Below, piece by piece: positions 1-9,713 of a stretch of DNA of 49,851 nt. Source of the DNA: Prochlorococcus sp. AG-315-C08. GTDB taxonomy: Bacteria; Cyanobacteriota; Cyanobacteriia; PCC-6307; Cyanobiaceae. Under the pieces are notes generated by a model. It saw only the letters and a list, made by a program, of their open reading frames with translations. It had not been told where the DNA came from and did no database searches. The stretch lies in the NCBI GenBank assembly GCA_003284185.1, contig QBWB01000003.1, positions 1 through 49,851 on the forward strand, in the 5' to 3' direction. The position numbers and the translations under genes were made by a program. Within the stretch, counting starts at the first letter, position 1; every line of letters starts with the position of its first letter.

Positions 1-437
1 TTAATTATCAATTTCGCCTGCTGCCGGCTATTGAAAATATAAAAAGAAAAAGTTTCGGAACAATAGCATATGGATTAAGTATAACTATTTTACTTGCTCT
101 CTTTTGGCCTAAATATGCTGCAGCTGTTTCTTTAGGCGTACTTTCGATGGCTTTTGGCGATGGAATGGCAGGATTAATAGGAAGATCTATTAAATCCCGA
201 AAATGGTTAGTGCTTGGCCAAACAAAATCAGTAGCTGGAACATTAACAATGGGTTTAATAGTAGCTATTACAACTTTAACTATATCTCAAATAAACCATC
301 TCAATTTTCAACCACTAGAAATTATAGTTATATCATTAATAGCTACAGGATTTGAACAAATTAGCCCATGGGGAATTGATAATATAACTGTTCCGATAGG
401 AGTGACTTGTACTGCAATATGGCTTTTAGGCACATAA
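1..437 (+). CDS. Phytol/dolichol kinase-like membrane protein (3' part)
   Basis: The reading frame is open from base 3 to a TAA at 435-437, so the gene begins before the window. About 144 C-terminal residues are visible. They contain the family signature: a KRKSFGT stretch, a hydrophobic helix, then AFGDGMAGLIGR, and later a GQTKSVAGT segment. This matches the cyanobacterial VTE5/DGK1-type lipid kinases, which phosphorylate phytol or a polyprenol at the membrane. At least four hydrophobic segments are visible. Phytol salvage for tocopherol or chlorophyll is the likely role by family; databases sometimes call these proteins dolichol kinase, and the substrate cannot be decided from the sequence. 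The gene converges on the aroG remnant with only about 10 bases between the stops. Confidence 0.8.
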   Translation, partial: NYQFRLLPAIENIKRKSFGTIAYGLSITILLALFWPKYAAAVSLGVLSMAFGDGMAGLIGRSIKSRKWLVLGQTKSVAGTLTMGLIVAITTLTISQINHLNFQPLEIIVISLIATGFEQISPWGIDNITVPIGVTCTAIWLLGT

Positions 438-447
438 AATTTCTAAA

Positions 448-678
448 TCAACTAGAATTTTTTACTGACTCAGCCAATTCTTCTAACAAAATTTCAGTTG
501 TAGAGAAATCTATACAAGCATCAGTCACACTTTGTCCGTAATTAAGTTGTGATAAATCTGAACTTAATTTCTGGTTCCCTTCAACAAGATGACTTTCAAT
601 CATGACGCCCATCACATGTTTTGAGCCTTCCTTTAATTGTGTGGAAACAGATCGTAAGACTTCGGATTGTCTACGAAA
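448..678 (-). pseudogene. aroG: aroG (DAHP synthase) 3' fragment, 5'-truncated
   Basis: Read on the minus strand, 678 down to the TGA at 450-448 encodes about 76 residues that match the extreme C-terminus of class I 3-deoxy-7-phosphoheptulonate synthase: VMGVMIESHLVEGNQ, then YGQSVTDACIDF and a helical tail. A full enzyme has about 350 residues, so roughly the first 270 are missing. Immediately upstream the same frame hits a TAA (681-679), and the 3' end of the MFS gene begins. There is no start codon with the fragment, so it is not expected to be functional. The C-terminal sequence itself is well conserved, which suggests a recent truncation or an assembly/amplification join rather than an old decayed gene. 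DAHP synthase is the first enzyme of the shikimate pathway, so an intact copy should exist elsewhere in the genome. Confidence 0.8.
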
Positions 679-1891
679 TTAACAATAAAACCATTATGAG
701 AAGCAATATAGTTCCGAAAAACGGACTTTTTGGACCAAATAAATCATATGAGAATCCTGCTGCTGTAGCACCAAGAAAGGTTCCAAGACTTTGCAACCCC
801 TGAAGGCTTCCTAATACTGCTCCTTGTCCTGCAGAGCTTAGTCGACGGGAAATGAGTGCTCTTAAAGTAGGAGTAACAAGTCCAGTTCCCATTGCAAGTA
901 TTGCGACTGCAGTAAATACCATGGGTATTGAATTTTCAATGTTTGCTTGTGTTAAAAGAAAACATCCTGCTATTACAAAGCCAATTCCTGTAAAAGTTAA
1001 TTTCCATTCGCCAAATCTTTTTACTAATGGACCAATTAAACCCCCTTGAACAATCATTGCGATGACACCAACGACTATAAAAGCTTGACTGGATAATCCA
1101 GGAGTCCATTGAAACTTTTCTTTCAAATAAAGTACTAAAACAGCTGTAAAACCATTGAATGCCATAAAGAAAATAAAAAATGATAAACAGAGTGTCCTAG
1201 ATAAAGGATTTATAAATACAATCTTTAATTGACTAAATGGATTAAGTTCCCTTTTTTTTGGTAAGAAATTTCTTTTATTTTTGGGTAAAGTTTCAGGTAA
1301 AAGCCAAAGTACTAAACTAAGATTTAATAGTGCAAATCCGCTTGCTGCCCATACAGGTAAAGTAACACTATATTGAGCAAGGGTTGTTCCTAAACCTGGC
1401 CCAAGAATAAAGCCTAAACCAAAGGCTACTCCAATTAAACCAAAAGTTTTTGCGCGATTTTCCGGAGTAGATATGTCTGCAAGTATTGCAGTAGCAGTAG
1501 CAGCTGTGCCACCACTAATACCATCTATTATTCTAGCTAAAAATAATAATAATAAAGGTAAACTTGATGCCCATAAAGGTAAATAATTTTCCCAAGAAAA
1601 GCTTACAGTTAATGCAAATAAACATAATCCGATGACTGAACCTGATACGCATGTAATCATTATTGGTTTACGACCAAAACGGTCACTCAGGGCTCCAATT
1701 AATGGTGATACAGCAAACTGAGATATTGCATAAGTTCCGGCTAATAGGCCAAGCGTGGTTCCGCTTTTTGTGAATTGTTCTAATAAAAAAGGTAATAAAG
1801 GAAAAACAATGGTTTCACCAAGGCGATCATTTAGAAGTGTAATAAAAGCACTCAAAAGAGTGGGAATTTTTGGCCTTCGCACAGTTATCAA
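671..1891 (-). CDS. MFS efflux transporter (TetA/multidrug-type)
   Basis: This is a 406-residue protein with about twelve hydrophobic helices, as in the major facilitator superfamily. The cytoplasmic loop after TM2 carries the classic motif GALSDRFGRKP, and a GLGFILGPGLG segment in TM5 resembles the antiporter motif C, which points to drug or metabolite efflux; the substrate is unknown. The start is uncertain: the first in-frame candidate is a TTG at 1891, with a GTG three codons later. The stop codon (TAG, 673-671) lies inside the aroG remnant and is read out of the aroG frame, so the last few residues may not be native. The gene is divergent from the GNAT gene with only 37 bases between them. 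Confidence 0.85.
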   Translation of the reverse strand: MITVRRPKIPTLLSAFITLLNDRLGETIVFPLLPFLLEQFTKSGTTLGLLAGTYAISQFAVSPLIGALSDRFGRKPIMITCVSGSVIGLCLFALTVSFSWENYLPLWASSLPLLLLFLARIIDGISGGTAATATAILADISTPENRAKTFGLIGVAFGLGFILGPGLGTTLAQYSVTLPVWAASGFALLNLSLVLWLLPETLPKNKRNFLPKKRELNPFSQLKIVFINPLSRTLCLSFFIFFMAFNGFTAVLVLYLKEKFQWTPGLSSQAFIVVGVIAMIVQGGLIGPLVKRFGEWKLTFTGIGFVIAGCFLLTQANIENSIPMVFTAVAILAMGTGLVTPTLRALISRRLSSAGQGAVLGSLQGLQSLGTFLGATAAGFSYDLFGPKSPFFGTILLLIMVLLLIS

Positions 1892-1928
1892 TTCATAATT
1901 TATTCAACATCTCATATTTTAAGTTCTT

Positions 1929-2426
1929 TTGGTTTTTAATCGTGAAAAAAAGAGTTCAAATCGCTACTTGAGACCTTTGAAGAGTTCTGATCAAATGGTT
2001 TTGAGAGAAGTTTATGAAGATGCGGTTTGTACTTCTTCTCATGATTTATATAGTCAGGAACAAATTGATGCATGGTCAGGTTTAGCTTATCTTCCAGGTG
2101 TTCTAGATAAGCCACTTAAAGAAGGGAAGGGATGGGCAAGTTGTGTTGACTCAGTGATTGAGGCTTTTGCAGTGAAATACCCTAAAGATCGATTGGCGTT
2201 ACTTTATTGTCGAGGTCGCTCTTCGCGACAGGGACATGCTACAGATCTTCTGAATAAGATAGATGAAGAAGCTCAAGAGGATGAAACTATGAGATTATCA
2301 ACTGAAGCAAGTTTATTTAGTTATCAATTATTTTTAAGTCATGGCTGGAAAATGATTTCTCGAGAGACTATTAAAATAGGTGGCGTTGGTTTTTGTCGTT
2401 ATTTAATGGAAAAAAAATTTGGTTAA
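1929..2426 (+). CDS. GNAT-family N-acetyltransferase (putative)
   Basis: 165 residues. The start RYLRPLKSSD resembles the first strand of GNAT proteins. A central segment, LALLYCRGRSSRQGHATDLL, fits the acetyl-CoA pyrophosphate loop (R/Q-x-x-G-x-G/A), and the C-terminal part has FLSHGWKMISRETI, typical of the last strands of YafP/ElaA-like acetyltransferases. The substrate cannot be predicted. An in-frame stop at 1920-1922 limits the N-terminus; the best start is the TTG at 1929, because the next ATG (1995) would cut off the first strand. It is divergent from the MFS gene and converges with the trpD2-like gene, whose stop is 8 bases away. Confidence 0.7.
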   Translation: MVFNREKKSSNRYLRPLKSSDQMVLREVYEDAVCTSSHDLYSQEQIDAWSGLAYLPGVLDKPLKEGKGWASCVDSVIEAFAVKYPKDRLALLYCRGRSSRQGHATDLLNKIDEEAQEDETMRLSTEASLFSYQLFLSHGWKMISRETIKIGGVGFCRYLMEKKFG

Positions 2427-2434
2427 ACATATTG

Positions 2435-3490
2435 TTAATCAATATTTGTCTTGCGCCAGGTAATTAATTGTTCTAATTTCTGCATTGCATATCCCTTATT
2501 GATCAGGTATTTGGCTTGATTAATGCCTTCTTTTATGTCAGTACATAAGCCTGCATAGAAAAAATAAATACCCGCATTCCATTGCAGCGCATTGATTAAT
2601 GGTCCTTTGCCATCAAGAGCTTCAAAAGCAAATCTTTTCCATTCTTCAATATCTTTCCATTTAATATCTTCTCCTGAACACTCATAATCTTTTGGATGAA
2701 AAACTTCTCTTGTTCCATTCTGATTTTTATAATATCCAATTCTTGTAGATCGATGAACTGAAAGATCTATTCCACCTTCAAGCCCTTTGACAGTAATTAT
2801 ATGTTTTTCGCCCATAAGCTCGAGTGTCTTCCAATGTCTTTCTTCAGTAGGCGAATGTACATAACCACTAATATGTAGATGATTTCCTTCATGTGAGGTC
2901 CAAATTAATTCCATACTTGCTAGAGGTGGCCTTTTCCCAATTTGATCTCGATAGGAAATTAAATTTTCAGCTAATGGAAAATGATCAGGTTGATGTATCA
3001 AAGCAAGTTCATTTTGATTAAAAAAACTTTGGACTTGTTCAATTGATAAACCGCTTAAATTGATGCCTAATGCTTGAAATAGTTCATTGTGGGTAATTCC
3101 GTATTTAACAGGCATAGGAGAACCTCCATGAAAAATAACAGGTTGCTTTTGACTTAATAAAAGCAATGTTGTTAGAGGATAAATTGGCGCAGTTTTAGTA
3201 CGACCGTCAAAAGGCATTCCAAAAAATATTGGTTGTCGTTGAGTTTTCTTTGATTTAATCTTTGGCCCTAATTTCAAATAAGTATCAATCATTCCTGCTA
3301 ATTCTTCTGGTTCAGGACGTCTAATTCTATGTGCAATCATGAAACCACCAATTTGTGCTGCACTAGCTTTTTTTGTAAGCATTAGTTTCATCGCTTCGGC
3401 AGATTCCACGCGAGTCAGATTTTTTCCGGTGACTTCACCACTACCTATCTTTTTTAAATAGATTTTAAATTCTTCATATTTATTTGACAT
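2435..3490 (-). CDS. TrpD2-like protein (anthranilate phosphoribosyltransferase paralogue)
   Basis: About 351 residues from the ATG at 3490 (MSNKYEEFK); upstream in-frame ATG at 3514 and TTG at 3529 are alternatives. The first 75 residues form the helical domain of glycosyltransferase family 3, with GEVTGKNLTRVESAEAMKLML and a QIGGFMIAHRIRRP segment. The body follows the TrpD fold, but I do not see the GTGGD phosphoribosyl-pyrophosphate loop of true TrpD, which is the hallmark of the TrpD2/YbiB group. Known YbiB-type proteins bind nucleic acid rather than acting in tryptophan synthesis, so tryptophan biosynthesis should not be assumed. It is divergent from cobA. Confidence 0.8.
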   Translation of the reverse strand: MSNKYEEFKIYLKKIGSGEVTGKNLTRVESAEAMKLMLTKKASAAQIGGFMIAHRIRRPEPEELAGMIDTYLKLGPKIKSKKTQRQPIFFGMPFDGRTKTAPIYPLTTLLLLSQKQPVIFHGGSPMPVKYGITHNELFQALGINLSGLSIEQVQSFFNQNELALIHQPDHFPLAENLISYRDQIGKRPPLASMELIWTSHEGNHLHISGYVHSPTEERHWKTLELMGEKHIITVKGLEGGIDLSVHRSTRIGYYKNQNGTREVFHPKDYECSGEDIKWKDIEEWKRFAFEALDGKGPLINALQWNAGIYFFYAGLCTDIKEGINQAKYLINKGYAMQKLEQLITWRKTNID

Positions 3491-3593
3491 GCCAGAGCTT
3501 ATTTTTGATAGCATAGTAATAGGGAACAAATAAATTTTAACTTGATATCAAATCCATTCATCGAGGTTTAGTTAATATTTTGAGAAATTTGCC

Positions 3594-4379
3594 ATGATTA
3601 GAGAGCCTCTTGGCACTGTATATCTTGTTGGTGCAGGTCCTGGTGATCCGGATCTTTTAACAGTTAAAGCACAAAAATTGATTAGTAAATGTGATGCACT
3701 TGTCTATGACTCGTTAGTTCCTCTTGAGCTCCTTCAATTAGCTTCTAAGCAATGTCAACTTCACTCAGTAGGGAAGAGGCGAGGTCATCATTCAGTGCCT
3801 CAGAGAAAAATAAATGACATCCTTTACTCATTATCAAAGAGTTATTCTTGCATTGTGAGATTAAAAGGAGGCGATCCTTTTTTGTTTGGTAGAGGTGCTG
3901 AAGAGGCTTTATATCTGCATGAAAGAGGTGTTCCATTAGAAGTTGTTCCAGGAGTTACATCTGGCATAGCTGCTCCTTCTTATGTTGGGATACCTGTTAC
4001 TCATAGACTTGCTGGTTCTTCAGTTACTTTTGTAACGGGACATGAGGGAATTGATAAAAAACGCCCAGTTGTCAATTGGCGCTCTTTAGCAAAATCTAGT
4101 GACGGTTTAGTTATATATATGGGTGTTCATAATTTGAAGTTTATTTCAGAAGAGTTAATTGCAGGTGGTATGAATCCTCAGACTTCTTCCGCCGTTATTG
4201 AGCAGGGTACCGTTATTGGCCAACGTTTTGTTAAAGCACCACTAATTGAGCTTTGCGATAAGGCAAAAATTCAAAATTTAACTTCTCCTTCGATCGTTGT
4301 AATAGGTCGAGTTGTAGATTTTCAAGTAGAGGCTTGCTCACCTAAACCAGCTGATGTCACATTCCCCATTCCAGTTTAG
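3594..4379 (+). CDS. cobA: Uroporphyrinogen-III C-methyltransferase
   Basis: 261 residues covering the whole SAM-dependent uroporphyrinogen-III methyltransferase. The N-terminal glycine-rich loop VGAGPGDPDLLTVKA, the RLKGGDPFLFGRG motif and VVPGVTSGIAAPSYVGIPVTHR are all present. It adds two methyl groups from S-adenosylmethionine to uroporphyrinogen III, giving precorrin-2, the branch point to siroheme and cobalamin (pseudocobalamin in this group). It is a stand-alone CobA without the CysG dehydrogenase/ferrochelatase domain. The ATG at 3594 directly precedes the family N-terminus. I see no cobalamin riboswitch in the short upstream gap. Confidence 0.93.
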   Translation: MIREPLGTVYLVGAGPGDPDLLTVKAQKLISKCDALVYDSLVPLELLQLASKQCQLHSVGKRRGHHSVPQRKINDILYSLSKSYSCIVRLKGGDPFLFGRGAEEALYLHERGVPLEVVPGVTSGIAAPSYVGIPVTHRLAGSSVTFVTGHEGIDKKRPVVNWRSLAKSSDGLVIYMGVHNLKFISEELIAGGMNPQTSSAVIEQGTVIGQRFVKAPLIELCDKAKIQNLTSPSIVVIGRVVDFQVEACSPKPADVTFPIPV

Positions 4380-4388
4380 ATATTTTTA

Positions 4389-4413
4389 AACAACCTAACT
4401 TTATAGGGTTGTT
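4389..4413. terminator. Possible bidirectional terminator between cobA and pabC
   Basis: AACAACC (4389-4395) pairs with GGTTGTT (4407-4413) around an 11-nt loop, at the meeting point of the convergent cobA and pabC genes and covering the pabC stop codon. The flanking T-tracts are short and interrupted on both strands, so the call is weak. Confidence 0.35.
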
Positions 4414-5231
4414 AATAATTTCAGCCACAATTTTTTAGGGTTGGTTGACATACATAATTCTTTTGTATCGATATTTTGAATTGGACGACAACTTAAACTA
4501 TTGATTAGAAACCATTCGTCTCCGTTTTGTGGTGAGTCTTTAATTATTGCTTCTTTGATAATATTTAAATTAATACCACGCTGACGCATTACACCTGGGA
4601 TACAGCCACTATTTATATGGGGTGTAAGCCAATAATTATTTCTTTTAACTAAAATATTTGCTGTCGTACCGCAACACATATCACCATTATTATTTAATAA
4701 TAATGCATCATTATATCCTGCTTTTTTTGCTTCTAGACGAGCTTGAATTGATTGATTATAGGAAAATGTTTTACATCTACTTAACCGACTAAAAGTATTT
4801 CTTCTTTCTGTTTCACTAATTAATGTCGATATAGATTCAAAATTTGGTTGGTAATGGTTTATCTCTACCCAAAAACGATGAGAGTTTGTATTACTTAAAT
4901 CAATCCCACGTTGCACAGAGCTTCCTCTACTCCAGTTTAGACGAATTGCTCCATTTTCTTTTTGTAAGTGAGATTTCTTTATTCCATCAGAAATTAGGGC
5001 CATCACCCATGCTTTGGAAGGTGGAGGATTCATTCCTAAGAGATTTGCACTTTTTTCCCATCTACTTAGATGTTCGTTAACAAGTCGTGGAGTTCCATTG
5101 AAAATTAGAATTGTTTCAAAAATTCCATCGGCATAATTTAGACCTCGATCATTTATTGGGATTTTTAAATCTTCACAGCTCTCCCATTGACCATTAATCC
5201 ATCCTAACCTTTGCGTTTTATGTGTAGTCAT
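4401..5231 (-). CDS. pabC: Class IV aminotransferase, probable aminodeoxychorismate lyase
   Basis: About 276 residues from the ATG at 5231, which overlaps the pabB stop as ATGA; the open frame continues upstream inside pabB, but that extension is not homologous. This is a fold-type IV PLP enzyme: NDRGLNYADGIFETI near residue 30, the likely PLP lysine in RCKTFSYNQ (about residue 154), and GTTANI near 190. Its position directly behind pabB argues for aminodeoxychorismate lyase, which releases p-aminobenzoate and pyruvate for folate. Branched-chain or D-amino-acid aminotransferases share the fold, so the assignment rests partly on the gene neighbourhood. Confidence 0.82.
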   Translation of the reverse strand: MTTHKTQRLGWINGQWESCEDLKIPINDRGLNYADGIFETILIFNGTPRLVNEHLSRWEKSANLLGMNPPPSKAWVMALISDGIKKSHLQKENGAIRLNWSRGSSVQRGIDLSNTNSHRFWVEINHYQPNFESISTLISETERRNTFSRLSRCKTFSYNQSIQARLEAKKAGYNDALLLNNNGDMCCGTTANILVKRNNYWLTPHINSGCIPGVMRQRGINLNIIKEAIIKDSPQNGDEWFLINSLSCRPIQNIDTKELCMSTNPKKLWLKLLTTL

Positions 5232-6565
5232 GTTAATGCATTTAAAAGAGGCAATAATTTCCAACTCATTTCTTCTGCCTCTTTCTTGCTGTCTGAGTCT
5301 GCAACAATTCCGCACCCAGCATGGGCTTTGATAGTGGATTCTTTAATCATTAAAGAGCGAATTAGAATATTGCTATCAAAGACTCCATTCCAATTGATAT
5401 TTAAGATTGATCCGCAATATGGACCTCTTGCTGTTGACTCAAGTTCATATAATCTTTTGCATGCTCTTAGTTTGGGTGCACCTGTAACTGAACCACCTGG
5501 CCAGCATGCTTGAAGTAAGTCAACCCAATGTTTATTTTCATTTAGTACACCTTTGACTACAGAAGTGAGATGATGTACTTGAGGATAGCTTTCTAAAACT
5601 AGTAGATGTGGAACATGAATTGATCCAGCTTTACAAACTCTTCCAAGATCATTTCTTAGAAGATCTACAATCATTATATTTTCTGCATGGTCTTTAGTAC
5701 TACAAATAAGTTCAGCTGCTAAATCAGCATCTTTTTTTGGATCTTTATCTCTAGGTCGAGTTCCTTTTATTGGTCTCGTTTCCACTTCACCGTTAGGTAG
5801 AGCTTTAAGAAATCTTTCTGGTGAGGCAGATATGATAGCTTCTCCTTTTGTAAGATTATCTCCAATGATGAGACCAGCAAATGGAGTTCGTGAATAGTTT
5901 CTAAGTCTAGAATATACGTCTAATGGACTCATAGATTCTGGTAATGAAGCCTGGCAAGATGTAGTGAGGTTGGCTTGAAAAATATCTCCATTTGCAATTA
6001 AATTTTTGATATCATCAACTCTTTTTGAATATTCCTTACTAGTTAATATCCATTCCCATGATTCTAGAGGAATATTTTGTTTTTTTATTTTTTTTGATAC
6101 CCCATCTTTAAGTTTTCTATGGTATTGATTAAAGGTATTTTTGAGAAACTTTTCCATAATAGTTATTCGTTTTTGATCCTGTCCTTCTAGCCATAGCTCC
6201 TTTTTTTGAAGATCAAATTTTAAAACAGGATCATGAGAAGCTATCCACAGAGTTGCTATAGAACTTGATCTCCATGGATTTTGAGGCTCTGTCCAAGAAG
6301 CCGCTTCATAGCTTAACCAACCAGTCCAATGACCAGGAGGTAAGTTACGTAAAATTTGAAAGGGATTAGACTCGTTTTTTGAATTTTCTAATTCTCTAGA
6401 ACAAAATTGTTCTCGTGGACTAACCGCTAATGTAACCCATCTGCCTAAGTGACTGCCATCCCCATCAAGCCATATCAAACCTGCTTCGCCCCATTCTTGA
6501 ATTAATTTGTAAGCTATTAGCTCAGGTGATTCCCATTGGCAAAGTAGTCGTTTAGGATTTTTCAC
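5228..6565 (-). CDS. pabB: Aminodeoxychorismate synthase component I
   Basis: 445 residues of the chorismate-binding family. The C-terminal catalytic half shows the diagnostic motifs in order: [36 protein letters not shown] and [10 protein letters not shown]. It converts chorismate plus amide nitrogen to 4-amino-4-deoxychorismate. The linked class IV lyase and the shorter length support PabB over anthranilate synthase TrpE or isochorismate synthase. The glutamine amidotransferase subunit is not in the window. The start is a GTG at 6565 that overlaps the queC stop (GTGA), and the stop overlaps pabC (ATGA), so queC-pabB-pabC are probably translationally coupled. Confidence 0.9.
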   Translation of the reverse strand: MKNPKRLLCQWESPELIAYKLIQEWGEAGLIWLDGDGSHLGRWVTLAVSPREQFCSRELENSKNESNPFQILRNLPPGHWTGWLSYEAASWTEPQNPWRSSSIATLWIASHDPVLKFDLQKKELWLEGQDQKRITIMEKFLKNTFNQYHRKLKDGVSKKIKKQNIPLESWEWILTSKEYSKRVDDIKNLIANGDIFQANLTTSCQASLPESMSPLDVYSRLRNYSRTPFAGLIIGDNLTKGEAIISASPERFLKALPNGEVETRPIKGTRPRDKDPKKDADLAAELICSTKDHAENIMIVDLLRNDLGRVCKAGSIHVPHLLVLESYPQVHHLTSVVKGVLNENKHWVDLLQACWPGGSVTGAPKLRACKRLYELESTARGPYCGSILNINWNGVFDSNILIRSLMIKESTIKAHAGCGIVADSDSKKEAEEMSWKLLPLLNALT

Positions 6566-7242
6566 AAGTTGTTGCTACTACAAAGATCTAAACGACCTAT
6601 TTCTTTGAAGGCATTATCTCTTATACGACAACTATCACATTCTCCGCATGGTTTATCTTCTCCTTGATAGCAACTCCATGTCTTTTCAATCGGAATTTTT
6701 AAACGTAATGCTTCTCTAAAGATTTTAGTTTTGTCCCAGTGTAGTAATGGGGCCCAGAGTTCTATACCTTTTCCATCTCTACCTACTTTATTGGATAAAT
6801 TAGCTAATTGTTGATATGCGTATAGATAGTCAGGTCTACAATCTGGATACCCAGAATAATCCATGGCATTTATTCCCAATGCTATTCGACTAGCTCCCCG
6901 AGCTTCTGCAAGACTCAACCCAATAGCAACAAAAATAGTATTTCTGCCTGGAACATAAGTGTTAGGAATAATATTCTTTTGAATACCTTTTGTGGGTATT
7001 TCTTGTGATGCGTCGGTTAAGGAAGACCCACCCCAAGAAGATAGATTAATGCCGATTGTTAGATGATCTTCAAGATTTAGATATTGGGCTAATGTGTCGG
7101 CTGCTTGTAATTCTTTACGATGACGTTGACCATAATCAAATGATAAACCAATCACTTTTTGTCCGCTTTCCAAAGCTATACCAGCAGCTGTAGCAGAATC
7201 AATTCCTCCTGATAGCAATGCAATTGTTCTTCGTTCAATCAT
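6562..7242 (-). CDS. queC: 7-cyano-7-deazaguanine synthase
   Basis: 226 residues. The ATP-pyrophosphatase P-loop [11 protein letters not shown] is at about 9-19, followed by [12 protein letters not shown]. The C-terminus carries the zinc site with cysteines at about 191, 199, 202 and 205 ([15 protein letters not shown]). QueC turns 7-carboxy-7-deazaguanine into preQ0 using ATP and ammonia, on the way to queuosine in tRNA. It lies 58 bases downstream of queE, which makes its substrate, and overlaps pabB. QueD and the preQ0 reductase are not in this window. Confidence 0.95.
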   Translation of the reverse strand: MIERRTIALLSGGIDSATAAGIALESGQKVIGLSFDYGQRHRKELQAADTLAQYLNLEDHLTIGINLSSWGGSSLTDASQEIPTKGIQKNIIPNTYVPGRNTIFVAIGLSLAEARGASRIALGINAMDYSGYPDCRPDYLYAYQQLANLSNKVGRDGKGIELWAPLLHWDKTKIFREALRLKIPIEKTWSCYQGEDKPCGECDSCRIRDNAFKEIGRLDLCSSNNL

Positions 7243-7300
7243 TTAATGATTCTTTCTTCTTTTTTAAGACATTGTAGATAAAAGTTATTCATATCAATGC

Positions 7301-7942
7301 TTAAAGTACACCCAGCCATTTGTGAGTTTGCATGCTTAGCCTCCAATGGGAATTGTTTTTAACATGTTTGAATGCAAGACTTTGCCCCTCTTTATTGTTC
7401 CATCCAGCTTGTAAAAATAATTGAGGTTGAGGCATGGCATTAATGTTTGTTTGATTGGCCATTCTTTCTGCAAAATATAAATCTTCTTCATTATTGATGA
7501 CAACTTTTAATTCTTGGCAAGAAAAGAGAACGTCAGATCTTGGCGGAAAGTGACGCTTTGGAGATAAAGTTATCCAATCTGGGTGGCCACTTAATGGATC
7601 TACGCCACTAGTTTCGAGATGAATAGGTATAGAACTATTTTCTTGGTCTAATGTGGATTTTCTGATTTCCTTGCAGAGTTGATTTAAATTATGATGTAAT
7701 GGCTCACCTCCAGTGATAACTACAAAAGCAGCCCCTTCTTGTTGAGCTTTTGTTGTGTTTAAGGACAAGTCAATTAGATTTTGTTGTAGATGAACTGCTG
7801 AATTCCATGATTCTTTCGTGTCACACCATGAACAGCCAACTTTACAGCTAGCTAATCTAATGAAGTAAGCACTTCTTCCAGCGTGTGCTCCTTCTCCTTG
7901 TAGAGAATGAAAACATTCCACGACGGGTAGAGTTGCTTCCAT
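7301..7942 (-). CDS. queE: 7-carboxy-7-deazaguanine synthase (radical SAM)
   Basis: 213 residues. The N-terminus has HSLQGEGAHAGRSAYFIRL, then the cluster-binding cysteines at 33, 37 and 40 (CKVGCSWCD), the standard Cx3CxxC radical-SAM spacing, followed by VITGGEPLHHN for S-adenosylmethionine binding. It converts 6-carboxytetrahydropterin to 7-carboxy-7-deazaguanine, supplying QueC. The ATG at 7942 directly abuts the TAA of pyrG (TAAATG), which implies co-transcription with pyrG. Confidence 0.93.
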   Translation of the reverse strand: MEATLPVVECFHSLQGEGAHAGRSAYFIRLASCKVGCSWCDTKESWNSAVHLQQNLIDLSLNTTKAQQEGAAFVVITGGEPLHHNLNQLCKEIRKSTLDQENSSIPIHLETSGVDPLSGHPDWITLSPKRHFPPRSDVLFSCQELKVVINNEEDLYFAERMANQTNINAMPQPQLFLQAGWNNKEGQSLAFKHVKNNSHWRLSMQTHKWLGVL

Positions 7943-9610
<1,668 letters not shown>

Positions 9611-9713
9611 TTACTTTTCAATCATTCTTTAAACTACCTCGATCTTCGTGAAGGCCAAGTAATTTTTATACTTTCTCTTTAGGATAAGGTCTTTAACATT
9701 TATTTCTACTAAT

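Noticed and set aside
2429-2445. Terminator-like hairpin between the GNAT and trpD2-like genes
   Set aside because: Only six A/T-dominated pairs (ATATTG/CAATAT) with no T-tract on either strand; too weak to call.
5232-5315. N-terminal extension of pabC into pabB
   Set aside because: The family N-terminus begins at the ATG at 5231, which also gives the usual ATGA overlap.
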